Shown: positions 32,231-43,225 of the stretch, in pieces
Position numbering within the stretch: position 1 is the stretch's first letter
How the letters are laid out: each line of letters starts with the position of its first letter
Notes under the pieces: generated by a model
What the model was told of the DNA's origin: nothing
Databases searched by the model: none
What the model saw: only the letters and a program-made list of their open reading frames with translations
Origin: Immersiella caudata
Lineage: Eukaryota > Ascomycota > Sordariomycetes > Sordariales > Lasiosphaeriaceae
Direction: 5' to 3'
NCBI GenBank assembly: GCA_030512335.1
Contig: JAULSU010000005.1
Coordinates: forward strand, 992,001 to 1,056,000
Length of the DNA: 64,000 nt
Made by a program: the position numbers and the translations under genes

Positions 32231-33978
32231 ATGGCACAGGACGAGTTAGTATCAAGAATGCAGTCCATGCAAGTGGGCAAGTCAAACAAAGGAGAGGAGA
32301 GAGAAGCCTTCGGCCGTTTTCCCGACGAGCTGCTGCTTGATGTGCTGGACCTCGTCATAGGCCCGCCCCACCCTCCACAAGACCAGCCTGGTCATCGGTC
32401 GGCTGAGGTGTCGACTCAACTTCATCAATATAACGCCAAAGTACTAGTCAGAAACCGTCGATAAGCTGCCTCCTTGGCCAGAACCTGCCGCCGACTCCAC
32501 CGTCTCGTCATTCCCAGACCCTACGATTGCCTCGATCCCCTCGTGACAGGGACCGACTTTAAGACCGCCCGCGGTGACACCGCTGGCCTCGCATGCTAAC
32601 GAGCCGCCAAAAAGTTGCGTCGGACATTGGTAGAGAGCCCCCATCTCCGTCAGTGGTGTCGCCAACTCCATCTTTGTTTCCACTACTACCGGCCCTGGCA
32701 GTGGCACGATGAACACATCAATGAGAACGACAAGTCCACTTCCCGCTCTTGGATGGCAAACGAATATCTCGGTTTGACGCCCAACGTCAGAAGTTTTCGG
32801 TACGGAAACGAATATCTGCTGCTCTTCGATGGCCAGATTTGGAAGAGCTTTGCTACTTTATCTGGGGCCGGGACCTCTTCAAGACACCAGTGATGAAGGA
32901 GCTCGCCACTCTGGCACATCTCAAGGTCCTCAACATATCAGGCTATCTACCTGGAGGCATCATGTCCCGCAACCACAAGCCAAAGGTATTATCAACTGCC
33001 TTATTCTGCCCCTGATTTTTGTAACCCGAACTCTGGGTACTGACAGGCGGACAGTCATCCCCTGTTGCCTTACTCTCCATCTCGTACTACATGGATACCT
33101 CGGGCGCTCTTAGCACTTTGCTGGAGTGGCCAGCACAGCTTGAATCCTTCTCGTTCACATTTCTATTCTCGACCAGGGTGCTCCCGTACCCCTCCTTCGA
33201 GAGTCCGATTTTCCATGATTCGGATTACGGTGATTCAGATGGCAGTGATTGGACACCTTCGAATGTTCAGTGCCTGTCGGATTTGATGCCCCTCATCTCC
33301 AGCCAGAGCGAGGCTCTCCGGTCCCTAGAGATCAACATCGCCGAGCCTGCGTACGGTCATGATTACGTCTACATGGACTACTCCAAGTTCGATCTCACGG
33401 GGTTCAGCAACTTGGAAGAGCTGACATTATCGGGCTGGGCCACTTATGGATGCGACGCTAGCACCGCCAGAGCCCCCGTTGCGCCACGCCTGCACGAGTT
33501 TACATGCGTCTTCGATGACCGTTACCTCCGCTTTCACCAGTTCGGGGAAGCTCATGAGCTTTTTGTACGGGAACTTGTCAGCACAGCCGTCCAACGGGAG
33601 TCACCATTGGAGACGGTACACCTGTCCTTGGACCAATCTGGCTCCTTGGTTAGCACCTACTTCTGGGACATCATGGACCGAATCAGCGCGGACATCAAGG
33701 ACTCGGGTATCCACTTGACTTACCCCCCGCGGTCAGACAGTTGGGAGGACGAGGAAGATGAGGAGTGCTAGGAGTACGAGGAGTACGATGAGCACCCGCA
33801 GCACCAACAACACCAACACTTCCAGCACCCATACCACCCATACCAGCAATCTCAGCAGTCTCAACAGCTTCAGCAGTATCAGCAGTCTCAGCAGTACCAT
33901 CCGTACCAGGAGTACAACGGGTACGGCTGGTTGTCTCTGTATGGTGAGTACGAGATGTTTGACAGAGGCCGCATATAA
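32231..33978 (+). CDS. F-box/LRR-like protein gene, apparently frameshifted
   Basis: From ATG 32231 an F-box reads RFPDELLLDVLDLVI, then, after an intron 32391-32465, AASLARTCRRLHRLVIPRPY. A second intron 32543-32614 (CTAAC branch site) leads to LRRTLVESPHLRQW, a common fungal F-box/LRR continuation. Leucine-rich sequence follows (LGLTPNVRSFRYG) but the frame must change near 32811-32823 to continue with LRWPDLEELCYF and LAHLKVLNISGYLPGG. A third intron, 32986-33054, joins SPVALLSISYYMDTSGAL and LEELTLSGW. The frame stops at TAG 33769-33771, yet stays open for 68 more codons of Gln/His/Tyr-rich sequence to TAA 33976-33978. F-box proteins recruit substrates to SCF ubiquitin ligases. The frameshift suggests a decaying gene, or an assembly error. 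Confidence 0.55.
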
Positions 33979-34385
33979 CGAATGCATTGGATATCATCTC
34001 TCTTCGAATTGAAACATTGTCCAGCTGTCGACCCCAAGTACCTGATGCAACAACACAAGTCCCTTAGATTCCACGCTTCCACCACTTAAGGCGACGTCTT
34101 CGAAATCAAACGTGGGCCTAGGAAGCTGTAGTCACGGTACGTGCAGCTCTAGTCAATTGCGCATACAACTACAGATTCTAGTGTTTTTGTTGAAATGGCG
34201 TTTACCTTACAATAGTTTTGTACGTGTTACAAAGGAACAGCGTCCCATAATTATCAGTCACAATCAACATGAACTTCTCCGAGCATCTTTGAAATTACCA
34301 CTACCGGAAATCTCTTTATCACATACAGCAATTAACAAAGAATTACAATTACCACCCCCTAACCTTCCTCCTCTGCGTCTATCCC
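33979..34385. other. intergenic between convergent genes
   Basis: No gene is seen; AT-richer 3' flanks. Confidence 0.5.
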
Positions 34386-34954
34386 TCATGGATACCACGG
34401 CTCATCAGGCTGATAATACGGATCCTCCGACCACGGCACCTCAATCTCCACAACGGTCGGGTCGTCCCAGAATGGATCGTCATTCCAGGGCTCCTCCTCC
34501 CAGTTTTCTTCCTCCTCCCACGGATTCGAATCATCGTATCGCGGCGGCTCCCGTCCCGTCTCAACTGGCTCGCCCTTGCAGTACGCGTGCGAGCTTGCGC
34601 CCGCCTGCTTGTCGCATTTGCCGCCGCCGCCGCACCACACGCTCCAGACGACGTCGCCGTTGGGGTAGCAGTTGTAGATGCTGTCGAAGATGACGGTGCC
34701 GGAGCCGACGTCTTGGTTTGCCGCGCCAGTTGCGGCGGAGAGGAATTCGTTGTCGTAGCCTGGATGGTGTTTTGTTAGTCTCTGGTGGGAACAGGAGGTG
34801 AGGGAAAGGAAAAGGAAAAGGGGGAAGGCGTACCATAGTCGGACTGCAGAGCCCATCCGCAGATGTCTCGGTCCAAGACGCAGGGCTTCTTGAAGCTGTA
34901 ACCGTTGACAAGGGCCGCGGCCGTGGCCAATGCAAGGAGGGCAAATCGAGCCAT
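34386..34954 (-). CDS. small secreted protein, six cysteines and acidic Trp-rich tail
   Basis: Two exons, 34954-34834 and 34759-34386 (74-nt intron, GTACGC donor, ACTAAC branch, CAG acceptor), encode 164 aa. Residues 1-18 (MARFALLALATAAALVNG) are a clear signal peptide. The mature protein has six Cys (KKPC, DIC, YNCYP, WCGG, GKCD, YCKG), enough for three disulphides, in a 95-residue domain. The last 55 residues are a low-complexity acidic tail with evenly spaced Trp (NPWEEEENWEEEPWNDDPFW, then PWSEDPYYQPDEPWYP). No family is recognised. Small size, secretion and an even Cys number resemble fungal effector candidates, but this is inference. No transmembrane segment or GPI signal is visible. 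Confidence 0.75.
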
Positions 34955-36746
34955 GTTTGGAGGATAGATGAAGACAGGTCCCGGAAGGGATGGCAGTTAC
35001 TTGGTAGCCGGGAACTGCTCGAGCTTGGCGATGAACGAGATGGGCACCCCAGGTAATGGCGATGGGCTGTAACTTTTTATATCCCGCTCGTCCTGTCCAC
35101 TTCCCGAGAAGGATCAGGGCGCGCAGCATCCAGGACCAAGGGCTATCCCTAGGCAGGAAACGGCACGCGATGCTGGTTGGGGATTGGCTGTGATCAGCCA
35201 CGATAATATCGAGGCGATATCACGATGCGGATGGTGAAATCATCCATATCTCCCCATGATCCATGTCCGGCCCGGCAGCCGGGGAGAGAGCAACCACAAC
35301 ATCTGTTAGTCTGGGCCCAGCATCCGTACCTTTCTCGTCCAACACTTACCGAGCTTAACGGCTGACATATTGTGGCAGTGGTGCAGGTGCAGGTGCAGGT
35401 GTTGTGGCACCTGGCTAAACAACCGTATGTGTCGCGACGTCGAGGCTAAAAGCAGCCAGACACAGAGGCAGACCGCCCTGATAGAAGTGATGGAGGGAGG
35501 GCTATCGTGTGGTGACCTCACTCTCAGCCCCGGCATGGACAGGGGGAAGACCGGTCCCGAGCAGGCCAGTCTAGACCCGGTGGCCAGGACGCCATTGCCC
35601 GGACAACTTATCGGGAACTCTGTCAGGTAAGCTTTTTAGGCCCAAAGTCGCAATATCGACGCCTACCCCGGGTCTGCTCGCAGACGCAAATAGCAACGCG
35701 TGGGATTACCTTCGCAGAACCGGGCTCTAGTGTGGAGGTAGCGGGTATATCGCGCAGCGGATAAACGGGGCTAGGCAAACAACAACGCCCGTATCTGCTC
35801 GTTTCAATTGGCCACCGCCCGGGTCTCGTCTGAAGTTGACCATTCAGCACGGCAGGACAGGCGGCTGGAGAATGCGAACCCGGATATTGTGGGCAGTGAA
35901 GCTTTACCAGCTCGGAAAATATAATGTGCTTGACCGCGGGATGCCACTATGACCCGAAGACCTGTTGGCAAGCTAGATGCCGCTAGTGATGCCCATTAGC
36001 GGCAGGGCAGAACACAAGGAACTTTCGAATTTATGCGACTGTCGATCATGATGTCGCTGTGTCATTCGGTAGTCGAAGGTGGCATTTTCCATCGGCCAAG
36101 CGGAGCCATGTGAGCGTGCCGTCGCCGTCGATGGAGTTTGAAGTGGCGGAATGCGGTCCGGGTTGTGGGCTCACTGCACACCCTCAACCCGCAGGGACCC
36201 TGAGTGTGCTCGCCTCGCTACCGAGCTCATCTCAGTTTGGCCCTGTCTCAGTCATAGCTCGGGGATTTTGTTTTGGCGAGAGCTATTATCAGACTTGACG
36301 GACCCAGAAGTGTAGACGAGGCCTGGGTCCATGTGGAGTCGAGCCATCTTGGTGTTGTGACAAGTATCGCCTGACTCTGTAGCGCCATCACTCTGCTCGG
36401 AGATCAGTACTCCATCAGGTTTTGGAGGCCGTGGAGTATTCGGAGCGGGAGACCGATGAAAAGTTGCATTCCAAACTGACGCTGATCAGCTGAGGGTTAC
36501 CACCGACCGCCGAAATCGCTGTGCCCTGCCGCTTGTTCCTTCTCCGATGCATGCGATGGGCCACCTGGGCACTCTTAACGAGTCGGCGAGCGTCTCTTGC
36601 TACAATCGACCCCGTGAGTCCAAACTTTGCTGCGGTAGCTTGAGAAATCGCGTTTCCCGCCTTCCAACCTTAAAGAGTGCGTCTTTGCTCGACAGTTCCA
36701 TGTGCTGCTGGGAGAGGACGGTGATACGAGATCAGCGGGACGGGTC
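34955..36746. other. 1.8-kb intergenic region, no supported gene
   Basis: Nothing convincing is seen. A short GTGCAG triplicate occurs at 35381-35398. The left part is the promoter of the secreted-protein gene, and the right edge is the 3' flank of the minus-strand TM gene. Confidence 0.45.
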
Positions 36747-37852
36747 TCATCTCTCTCGCTCATGCTCGAAGCTTTTGTATGCTAGATACACCTGCATCGC
36801 CCCCTCAAGGCTCTGCACGACCCCGAAGAACATCGCCATGGCGAAAACAAGAACGGCAACCCAGAAGGTGTACCACTGCACCCTATTCCTTCGGTCCAAC
36901 CACAGCTGGGAGAACGTAGCGGGCTGCGAGTCGTCAAACGCCTGCTTCAGGATGACAAGTCTGTCGTGCCAGATGGAAAAGTTCTCGGTTCGCCGTCCCT
37001 GCATAAGCAGTGAGCCGCATTTTCCTAGCTGAGGGTCGATACAGTGCTGTTTGGCTTGGCCCTGCAGCCAGTCCCGTGTTCTCTTGTCGGTGGAGGGGAA
37101 CAGGAGGGCCAGCGAATTCAGCGTTTCCCGAATCAGCGTTCTTGGCAGTGGGCTTCTTTCTTGTCTGTCTTGATCTCAGTATTTGACGCCCTGTTTGGTC
37201 TGAAACTGGAGTGAGCCACTCACCCGAGCTGGAAATTGAGAAATCTGGCGCAGTGGAAGATGAAGACGGCCCGGTCGTCATCCACGAGACGGAGATGATC
37301 TGCCAGGTTCGTTGTCCATCTGACCCGGATTCCGCAAATTCGCTCAAAGTTGCACGCTGTGAAGAATACCCTGAGCTTGGGGCTGCCGGCGAGTAATGTG
37401 TCTTGTGGGACGAAGTGCTTTGCGATAGCTGTGTGGAGAGAGCTCGATTCCCAAGATACGGGGGTCCGGCCAGAGATGGTCTCCGAGCTTGCCTTGAGTT
37501 CGACCTCCGTCATGACCAAGAGACTTGCGCACAGATCGATTGCTTCGTTGATCTCGTCATCGATGCTGACGCTTCTCGAAGTTGCAAGGTGGTCATGAAT
37601 TTCGGTTCTCGAGGCGCCAGCAAGGATTTTTTGGCCGATGGCGACTACCTCGGAGTGCCTCGTCAGGAATTTGTGACCGCTCAGCAGACTTCTCTGCACA
37701 CGCCTGGCGTAATGGTCGAAATATAACTGTGGGAACTCGCTCTCGTTTGTGCCTTCCAATTTTGTCCACAGGCTTCCGACGTACGCAGTCTGCACCGCAG
37801 AAGGAATTGGGTACTTGCACAGAGGCTCTTCTGCTAGCACATCGAGTTCCAT
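36747..37852 (-). CDS. fungal hypothetical protein with C-terminal TM segment
   Basis: Two exons, 37852-37224 and 37140-36747 (83-nt intron, GTGAGT donor, AAG acceptor), encode 340 aa. The N-terminal 200 residues form a soluble region (SLWTKLEGTNESEFPQLYFD; DEINEAIDLCASLLVMTEV; NLADHLRLVDDDRAVFIFHC). The second exon reads TLIRETLNSLALLFPSTDKR, CIDPQLGKCGSLL and FSIWHDRLVILKQAFDDSQP, and ends in a TM helix within VQWYTFWVAVLVFAMAMFFG plus a short charged tail. The layout ...FATLSQLWxDRRNxVQWYTFWVAxLV... recurs in many uncharacterised ascomycete proteins, sometimes in large families. Function is unknown. The gene is head-to-head with the protease-like/TM fusion gene, 472 bp apart. Confidence 0.78.
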
Positions 37853-38324
37853 CTTGTCGATCCACCGAAATTATCTTTGGCCGCGATTGTGAAGAGCGGG
37901 AGAAACCCCCCATCAAAAATTGTTCCCCTCTTTCTAGCTTCCATTGCTTCCCTCGGAGCCTTGCGGGCTGTGCAGACTGGGGATCGAGGAGGCTTTACCT
38001 CGCCACAACGACTGCCCATTCAGTTCGCTTCAATTTCAAAACTTTGAAGCTGAACGCCGATCGGCCAATCAGGCGGTTTGATATCAGTCCGATGGCTTGC
38101 CAATGCACTACGATAGCGGCTGTTGCACCAGGGGGGACGCACACTTACCGCGTGCCCGTTTTGTTGACGGCCAGACCACGAGCTAATTTTTTTGACACAG
38201 GAGGCAAGCTCAACCCAACATCAATAGCGCTTGGGGATGCCTCAAACCCAATCGAACCGTGATTCGAATCCTTGAATGTGCGTGGCGCCTGTGAGCATGG
38301 GCTTCTCCAGCAACGACGACCACT
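37853..38324. promoter_or_regulatory. divergent intergenic region between two membrane-protein genes
   Basis: 472 bp lie between outward-facing starts of the two membrane-protein genes, so regulation may be shared. A second ATG at 38297 opens a different frame of 26 codons ending at a TGA, a possible upstream ORF for the plus-strand gene. Confidence 0.45.
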
Positions 38325-41300
38325 ATGCGCGCCGCGACATTTCCGACGACCCGCCGATCGTGGCCATACGCAAAGGATTCACCTGAAGATTCGGTGGGGG
38401 ACTACCGCGGTGTCCTCTATCCCCGCATACTGGGCGGCATCCGCTGTTGGGAGACCAGGGGCGAGGCGCGCCGGCTGTTCGATAGCACGCTGAAGCCTTC
38501 GATCTTCGACTACCTGAGACAAAACACCAGCAAGATACACGAATCAGACAGTTTCTTATCATTGACGCTCTTCATGGTTGGCAAGAGACCCGATCAAGCG
38601 AAACCCGTTGTCATGTTCATCGCCGATGACAAAGCGGCACGGAAGGAGGCATTCGATTTGGTCAAGGAGAGTGGCATCATGTCTTCCTACCCTGGATTCG
38701 AGCTAGGCCATACCGATCTTGGCAAGGTGATGGCGCTCGCAGGCGAAGCGGTTTCTGTGTTCGCAGATGCAAAGAACGCCAAGTGCATCCGTCTCTTCTC
38801 TAAGCGGCCCAGCCCAGGGACAACACCTCGCTCAGCAGCTGGGGGCGGCATCATAGTTTGGAAGGGGATGCGGATGCTGTTAACGGTCAACCACTTCTTG
38901 GAAGACGCAGAGCCTACCGCACCATCGAGTGATCCTGACGGTGATGACTGTGAAATCACCGGCTTAGAAGACTTCGAAGACGACGGCCTCGGCCCTAACC
39001 CTAGGCTCGCTGAGGTCGATGCCACCAGTAGAGGGAGTGTCTCCGAGCCGTCAGAAAACGGTTCATCCGAGGAAGAACCCCTCGCTTGCTTTTCTGAGAG
39101 ACCCGTCGATGGCTTCCCGGTCCCGCCATCACTACTGCCAGCACCGCTTTCGGGTACGCGGCACATGAAAGCCGGAGAACTGCTCTATCGGTCAAAGGAT
39201 CTTGACTATGCGCTTATCAAGCTCAGCAATTCTTCCAACATCCTTACCGGTTTCAACTTGGGAACCCCGGTTGACTTGGATCAGATACCCTGCGAGGTCG
39301 AGCTGTCCCCCCAGGATACGCCAGTCACCACCATCACTCCCAACGGCGAGTGCATCGATGGCCGTCTGTCTCCCTACGTTCATCACATACGGCTGCCCCA
39401 GTCCCAAGGCTTCGTTGAAGCTTACACGGCGAAATTCTCTCGTCCACTCAGTCCTGGTGATTGTGGTAGCTGGGTTCGGAACGCTCGCAACGGAAAGTTC
39501 TTTGGGCATGCCATAGCCGGCGACCCCACAGACGGGCGCGCGTTAATCATGCCTGCCCATCTAGTACTATATCACGCCAAGTCTTCGATCCGCCGATTAC
39601 GACCAGTTTTGCGCACCAACACTTCTGTCCTCCTTTCGGCACGACTCTGGGAACCTTTCAAGGATCCAGCCATCGGATCCCTCCTTTTTGGAGGTCTCTC
39701 CGCGCTGCTGAGCTTGGTTCTTAGCATTTGGCACTGCCTGTTCTACGCCAACCTCAACGGAACCATTGTCGGAAGCTCCTTAGAAAATGACAACACTGTC
39801 CGTACTAGTATAGTTCTGGCTTTCCTCGCTCAAATATTCTTCGTCCCCATTATGGGAGTGGTCCACCGTCACTGTTTGCTCTCTTTAGGGCCCCTCGAAA
39901 AAACTCTCGGCTCCCACATCAGTGCAGAGCCCCCAATCGCGACCTTCACTCGTCTTTGCATGAGTCACGTATTCGACCATTCATGGGAAATCGCCTTGAT
40001 AGTTTGGACCCTAGTCCTGTCTGCTCTCATGCCCATCTCCACTTCAGGGGCCCTTTTTATATATGACAGCACTCACCAGGCCTCAACTAGTATGCTAGTG
40101 CCTTACCCCTCTATTGCCAACAGCTCGCAGGGTCATCTCTTTTCGTTTTCGCCACCGGCAGACGACTGGAACGGCGCAACTCGTATTTTCAGAGGCCCGA
40201 AGCATATTACCAGCCTCCTAGCCACGGCGACAGCATCGCAAGGAGATATTCTCTATCTCAGCGGACCCAGCTCGAATTGCAACTACACTCTGAACTTTTT
40301 TGGTCCAAGTATCCAGTGCATCCCAGCCGATAATACGACTCGTGCCGCCATAGACAGCCTTTTGGGACAGGAGATGGCCAAATCCGAGGTTGGTTGGGCG
40401 AGAGAGATCTACAAGGCATACCACGCGTTTATCCCCTCTTTCAACGAGGAAAATGCCGTGATCTTGAATGCCTTTGAGACAACCTCAAGCGAGTTATGGA
40501 TAACATTCAAGCGGTACAAGAGTGAAGCGAACGAGACCTGCGAACACGAAAACATCTACCAGGTCTGCAGCTTATGGAATTCCACTTACAACTTGAACCT
40601 CGCCTGGAATGACGGTCGTCAGGATATCACCGGGACACGAGACCTCACGCACAGAGTATTTTACCCCCCGATCGACCCCCCGGGAGCTATCACCGAGATG
40701 TCTCGACACGCGTACAACGCGTATTTCCAGGCTCTTGCCAACCAAGTCGTCGGGTGGTGCAGTTGGTACGAGACAATAAGCAGTGGCCCGTGTGATAAAA
40801 GCCACTTCGGCCAAATCCGGTCCGCAATCTCTGACAACCTTCTACTTGGATCCTCAGACCTGGATGTCTTTTTCGGATACAGCCAGGGTCACAAAAATTG
40901 CAAGACACTCTACGATGCCCTCTCAACTCAACGCCGACAGGACATCGATCTCGCCCGGAACCGCGCCTTGCCCGAGCTCATCGAGGAGCTAAGCTTCAAT
41001 CTTACGGTCAGCTTGATGCACGATAGGCTTATGACCAATAGCACAGAGAGGATGGTGACAGAGTCTTCGAGCATCCTACGCTACGGGTACAACCCCATAC
41101 TCTTATGGGTCCCATACGGCATAGCGTGTTCTTACGCTCTGTTCTTGGCCATCATCAGCGTTGCTCAGTTGAGGAAATATCGTTCTCGTCCCAGCACAAC
41201 GTTCCGGGATATACTTGACAAGGATCTTGACTCGTACGACCGAGGGTTTGGCCTTCATCAGCGAGTCCCTCCCGGGCAATTTCATTTGTCTAAGACTTGA
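38325..41300 (+). CDS. chymotrypsin-like (GDCGSW) domain fused to multi-TM ectodomain protein
   Basis: A single exon of 991 aa. Residues 25-130 form an N-terminal module (GIRCWETRGEARRLFDSTLK; PVVMFIADDKAARKEAFDLV). Residues 170-420 look like a trypsin/chymotrypsin-fold domain: GGGIIVWKGMRMLLTVNHF with His190, DLDYALIKL with Asp294, and SPGDCGSWVRN with Cys380 where Ser is usual. So the triad would be His/Asp/Cys, as in cysteine-type chymotrypsin-fold enzymes. Residues 445-580 hold three TM helices (LLFGGLSALLSLVLSIWHCL; IVLAFLAQIFFVPIMGVVH; ALIVWTLVLSALMPI), followed by about 350 residues with many N-glycosylation sequons and Cys (ectodomain), and a final TM helix (GIACSYALFLAIISVAQL). The start codon is the first in frame after a TGA at 38292. 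Proteolytic activity is inference. Confidence 0.85.
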   Translation: MRAATFPTTRRSWPYAKDSPEDSVGDYRGVLYPRILGGIRCWETRGEARRLFDSTLKPSIFDYLRQNTSKIHESDSFLSLTLFMVGKRPDQAKPVVMFIADDKAARKEAFDLVKESGIMSSYPGFELGHTDLGKVMALAGEAVSVFADAKNAKCIRLFSKRPSPGTTPRSAAGGGIIVWKGMRMLLTVNHFLEDAEPTAPSSDPDGDDCEITGLEDFEDDGLGPNPRLAEVDATSRGSVSEPSENGSSEEEPLACFSERPVDGFPVPPSLLPAPLSGTRHMKAGELLYRSKDLDYALIKLSNSSNILTGFNLGTPVDLDQIPCEVELSPQDTPVTTITPNGECIDGRLSPYVHHIRLPQSQGFVEAYTAKFSRPLSPGDCGSWVRNARNGKFFGHAIAGDPTDGRALIMPAHLVLYHAKSSIRRLRPVLRTNTSVLLSARLWEPFKDPAIGSLLFGGLSALLSLVLSIWHCLFYANLNGTIVGSSLENDNTVRTSIVLAFLAQIFFVPIMGVVHRHCLLSLGPLEKTLGSHISAEPPIATFTRLCMSHVFDHSWEIALIVWTLVLSALMPISTSGALFIYDSTHQASTSMLVPYPSIANSSQGHLFSFSPPADDWNGATRIFRGPKHITSLLATATASQGDILYLSGPSSNCNYTLNFFGPSIQCIPADNTTRAAIDSLLGQEMAKSEVGWAREIYKAYHAFIPSFNEENAVILNAFETTSSELWITFKRYKSEANETCEHENIYQVCSLWNSTYNLNLAWNDGRQDITGTRDLTHRVFYPPIDPPGAITEMSRHAYNAYFQALANQVVGWCSWYETISSGPCDKSHFGQIRSAISDNLLLGSSDLDVFFGYSQGHKNCKTLYDALSTQRRQDIDLARNRALPELIEELSFNLTVSLMHDRLMTNSTERMVTESSSILRYGYNPILLWVPYGIACSYALFLAIISVAQLRKYRSRPSTTFRDILDKDLDSYDRGFGLHQRVPPGQFHLSKT

Positions 41301-41424
41301 AATAGGGGAAGAGGTTGTTAATAACGCTCCCCGTGACTATCAGTCAGTGTCTCTCAAGCTACAGTCGTTCTCTAGAATCTGCTTCCAGCTTCTTGCTCAC
41401 TCCAACCAGAGACATAGCGGAACT

Positions 41425-42647
41425 TCAGTCACGAACCAGCGGTGCCAACGCCGTCCCCCTGAGCCACTCTTTGTCCCTCGTCCAACCCTTCACAATCAGA
41501 TCCCTGCCAAGCCTCATCGCCTCCTTAATTCTGTCTGGTGCTGCCAGAAGCTCTGCATTTGGAGGTCGACGGACATACCAGTGGATGAACTGAGTGCCTG
41601 TGTGGATCGCAGTTCGAAAAGCCAGTTCCTCGTTCATCTTTCCATAACCATCAACGAAGCCTTCAATGACCCAAACAACACCCTCGGCACCATCAAGGAA
41701 TCTCTTCTCGCACAGGTCACCGAACATCTTCCCCAAGTCGTATGCACGGTGCCCATACTGCGCGAGCTCCCAATCGATCACGAGAAGGTCATTGCGATGA
41801 TCAGAGGGTGGATTCGTCAACAAGACGCTGGCCAGCTGTCAGTTCCGCACGCAACAACATCCAAGCACGAAAAGGGGGCACGTACTTCCCACCCCAGTAG
41901 TCCCCATGAATGAGTCCCCACGGCTCATCATCCGTGTCAGACGGCTGCCTCGCAAACTCTGCCGTCGCCATCTCTTTCACCTCTTCCAACACTTCCCTGT
42001 AACCGTCAACAACACCGGGGAACTTCTCAAGCACAGCAATAGACGTCTTGTAAGTCGTCTGGAAGTTCAACTGTCTCATCGGCTCATTGCAGTTTATTTC
42101 AGCAACCAAATCCCTCTGCGCCGGCTGAGACACCCAGTCGTGGAAAGATCGCAGAGAAGCTCCCAAGTTGTGACCAATGGCTGTGGCGAATGCACGGTCG
42201 GTGGTAGGAGAGGCTAGGATGGGCTCCAGCCCGCGAGCGGTGGGGAAGTCCTCGTGGACTTGCGTCTTGTTTTCGCGGTCGAAGAAGAGCAAGCAAGGAG
42301 CTTTGAATGGGAGGAACTCGGAGTGAAGGGCCCTGAGCATGGTTGCTTCGACATCCTGGATGGTGTTAGTCTCCCATCTCCGAGGGGGTTGGGGAAGGTA
42401 AGGTTCGTACGCAACGGGACACATCGATCTTGAAATCGCGGCTGGCGGCTAGGAAACCCGTTGTGTGCTTTACAATGACAGTTTTGGCACCGGATGAGAG
42501 CGGCGTGGTGAGCACCCCGCGGTAGACGAAGTTGGCTGAGCCGCCGCCTAGCAGCGTTAGGGAGGAGCATTTGTATTGTGAGCCTGTTAGATGGCTTTGA
42601 ATCTGTGAGGATAGGGACTCTAGCTCTGCTTCGTCGAGGCGTGTCAT
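41425..42647 (-). CDS. APH/choline-kinase-like phosphotransferase family protein
   Basis: Three exons, 42647-42411, 42355-41886 and 41827-41425 (introns 55 and 58 nt), encode 369 aa. The N-lobe has LLGGGSANFVYRG (nucleotide loop) and TVIVKHTTGF (Lys). The second splice completes the catalytic loop GLIHGDYWGGNVLLTNPP (Brenner-type HxD with downstream Asn), followed by LLVIDWELAQYGHRAYDLGK, the metal-binding DWE motif. This is the APH/choline kinase superfamily (Pfam APH). Fungal members of this type phosphorylate small molecules such as sugars or choline-like compounds, or are of unknown substrate; antibiotic resistance should not be assumed. The 3' end faces the 3' end of the protease/TM gene, 124 bp away. 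Confidence 0.92.
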
Positions 42648-43225
42648 TTTGGTGAGTTGTTCAGCACAGGAGTCCGCTGAAGGTGCGAGTTGGAGTTAAT
42701 TGTGAGAAGAGGAAATGCGAGAGTGACTCACCCGTTCATGCTGCTTCCCGCATCTGCATGAACGGTTTGTGCGACCCGACAAACAAACATCAAACCATCG
42801 TTCAAGATATCTCGATTTCATTTAGTGTTCTCCTGCTGCCGGAGTCATGCTACATTGGCGCAATGATTACCCCTTACACGGTGGTTCATAAAGCCGTTGA
42901 GCCATGATCGCCGGGACGCACACCCGAGACTTCAGGTTGGCATTTCGAGATAGATTCAACGAGTACGAGCTTCTCGGAATTTGACACAGTCAACATGACT
43001 TGTTGAAAGCTTTGGCATCCCTGATACAGGGGCTGGTGTATGTGACGACTGCGAGAACTGGTGCGGGCACCAATGAACATGGCTTCCAAAGGCAGGGGCG
43101 ACACTAATCAGCGGTGAAGAGCCATTCAACACCTTCTCCTTCCATCCCATCAACCTCCTCATCCCAACACCAATCTCCAAGAAAGTTGGAACCAAACACC
43201 AGAAAAGGCCAGCAAAAACTCGACC
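42648..43225. other. divergent intergenic region between APH and P450 genes
   Basis: Two start codons face outward 578 bp apart. A TGACTCA occurs near 42724 but has no obvious relation to either product. No gene is supported. Confidence 0.45.

Noticed and set aside
38297..38376. Alternative N-terminus of the 991-aa protein starting MGFSSNDDHYARRD
   Set aside because: It is in another frame, ends at a TGA after about 26 codons, and no intron of normal size joins it to the main frame; kept only as a possible uORF.
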